From positions 1-5,444 of the forward strand of contig JASHTQ010000105.1 of the NCBI GenBank assembly GCA_030040475.1: DNA of 5,444 nucleotides, in the 5' to 3' direction. This stretch comes from Streptosporangiaceae bacterium (GTDB lineage: Bacteria; Actinomycetota; Actinomycetes; Streptosporangiales; Streptosporangiaceae). A program made the position numbers and the translations under genes. The number at the start of each line of letters is the position of its first letter. Position 1 is the stretch's first letter. The notes under the pieces are model-generated. The model was not told the origin of the DNA. It did no database searches and saw only the letters and a program-made list of their open reading frames with translations. This document shows, one piece after another, positions 5,440 through 5,444 of the stretch.

Positions 5440-5444
5440 TGGCG

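Overview
The window is very GC-rich with strongly G/C-ending codons, compact genes, GTG as well as ATG starts, and probable leaderless promoters. All of this points to a high-GC Actinomycetota chromosome; I cannot name the genus. There are no RNA genes, insertion sequences, CRISPR arrays or other mobile elements, and no gene-free stretch longer than 66 bases between complete genes. It reads as ordinary core or near-core metabolism.

Layout. Bases 1-350 (minus strand, running off the left edge) encode the N-terminus of a secreted penicillin-binding D-alanyl-D-alanine carboxypeptidase, with a signal peptide and the catalytic SxxK motif. A 66-base divergent promoter region (351-416) separates it from a plus-strand run: a stand-alone catalytic subunit of a B12-dependent methylmalonyl-CoA mutase (417-1994), a YbdK/GCS2-type carboxylate-amine (glutamate-cysteine) ligase (2027-3193), and an M20D metallo-amidohydrolase (3171-4430) that overlaps the ligase gene. 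A separate gene (4484-5416) encodes a membrane-anchored protein with a bacterial PH-like domain, a short tandem amino-acid repeat and a C-terminal membrane segment. A hairpin follows at 5425-5439.

How the genes relate. The mutase, ligase and amidohydrolase are probably co-transcribed (32-base gap, then overlap). The ligase/amidohydrolase pair is the tightest coupling: one enzyme forms an amide bond and the other hydrolyses one, although their substrates cannot be read from sequence. The mutase lacks its cobalamin-binding domain, so it must work with a small B12 subunit encoded outside the window. Its substrate-contact residues (Tyr56, Arg174) match methylmalonyl-CoA mutase rather than isobutyryl-CoA mutase.

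Most notable are: two promoters with the same -10 heptamer placed exactly six bases before the start codon (predicted leaderless genes); an abrupt drop in third-position GC from about 1851 to about 2530, spanning the mutase/ligase junction; and the ligase/hydrolase overlap. I found no convincing undescribed system.
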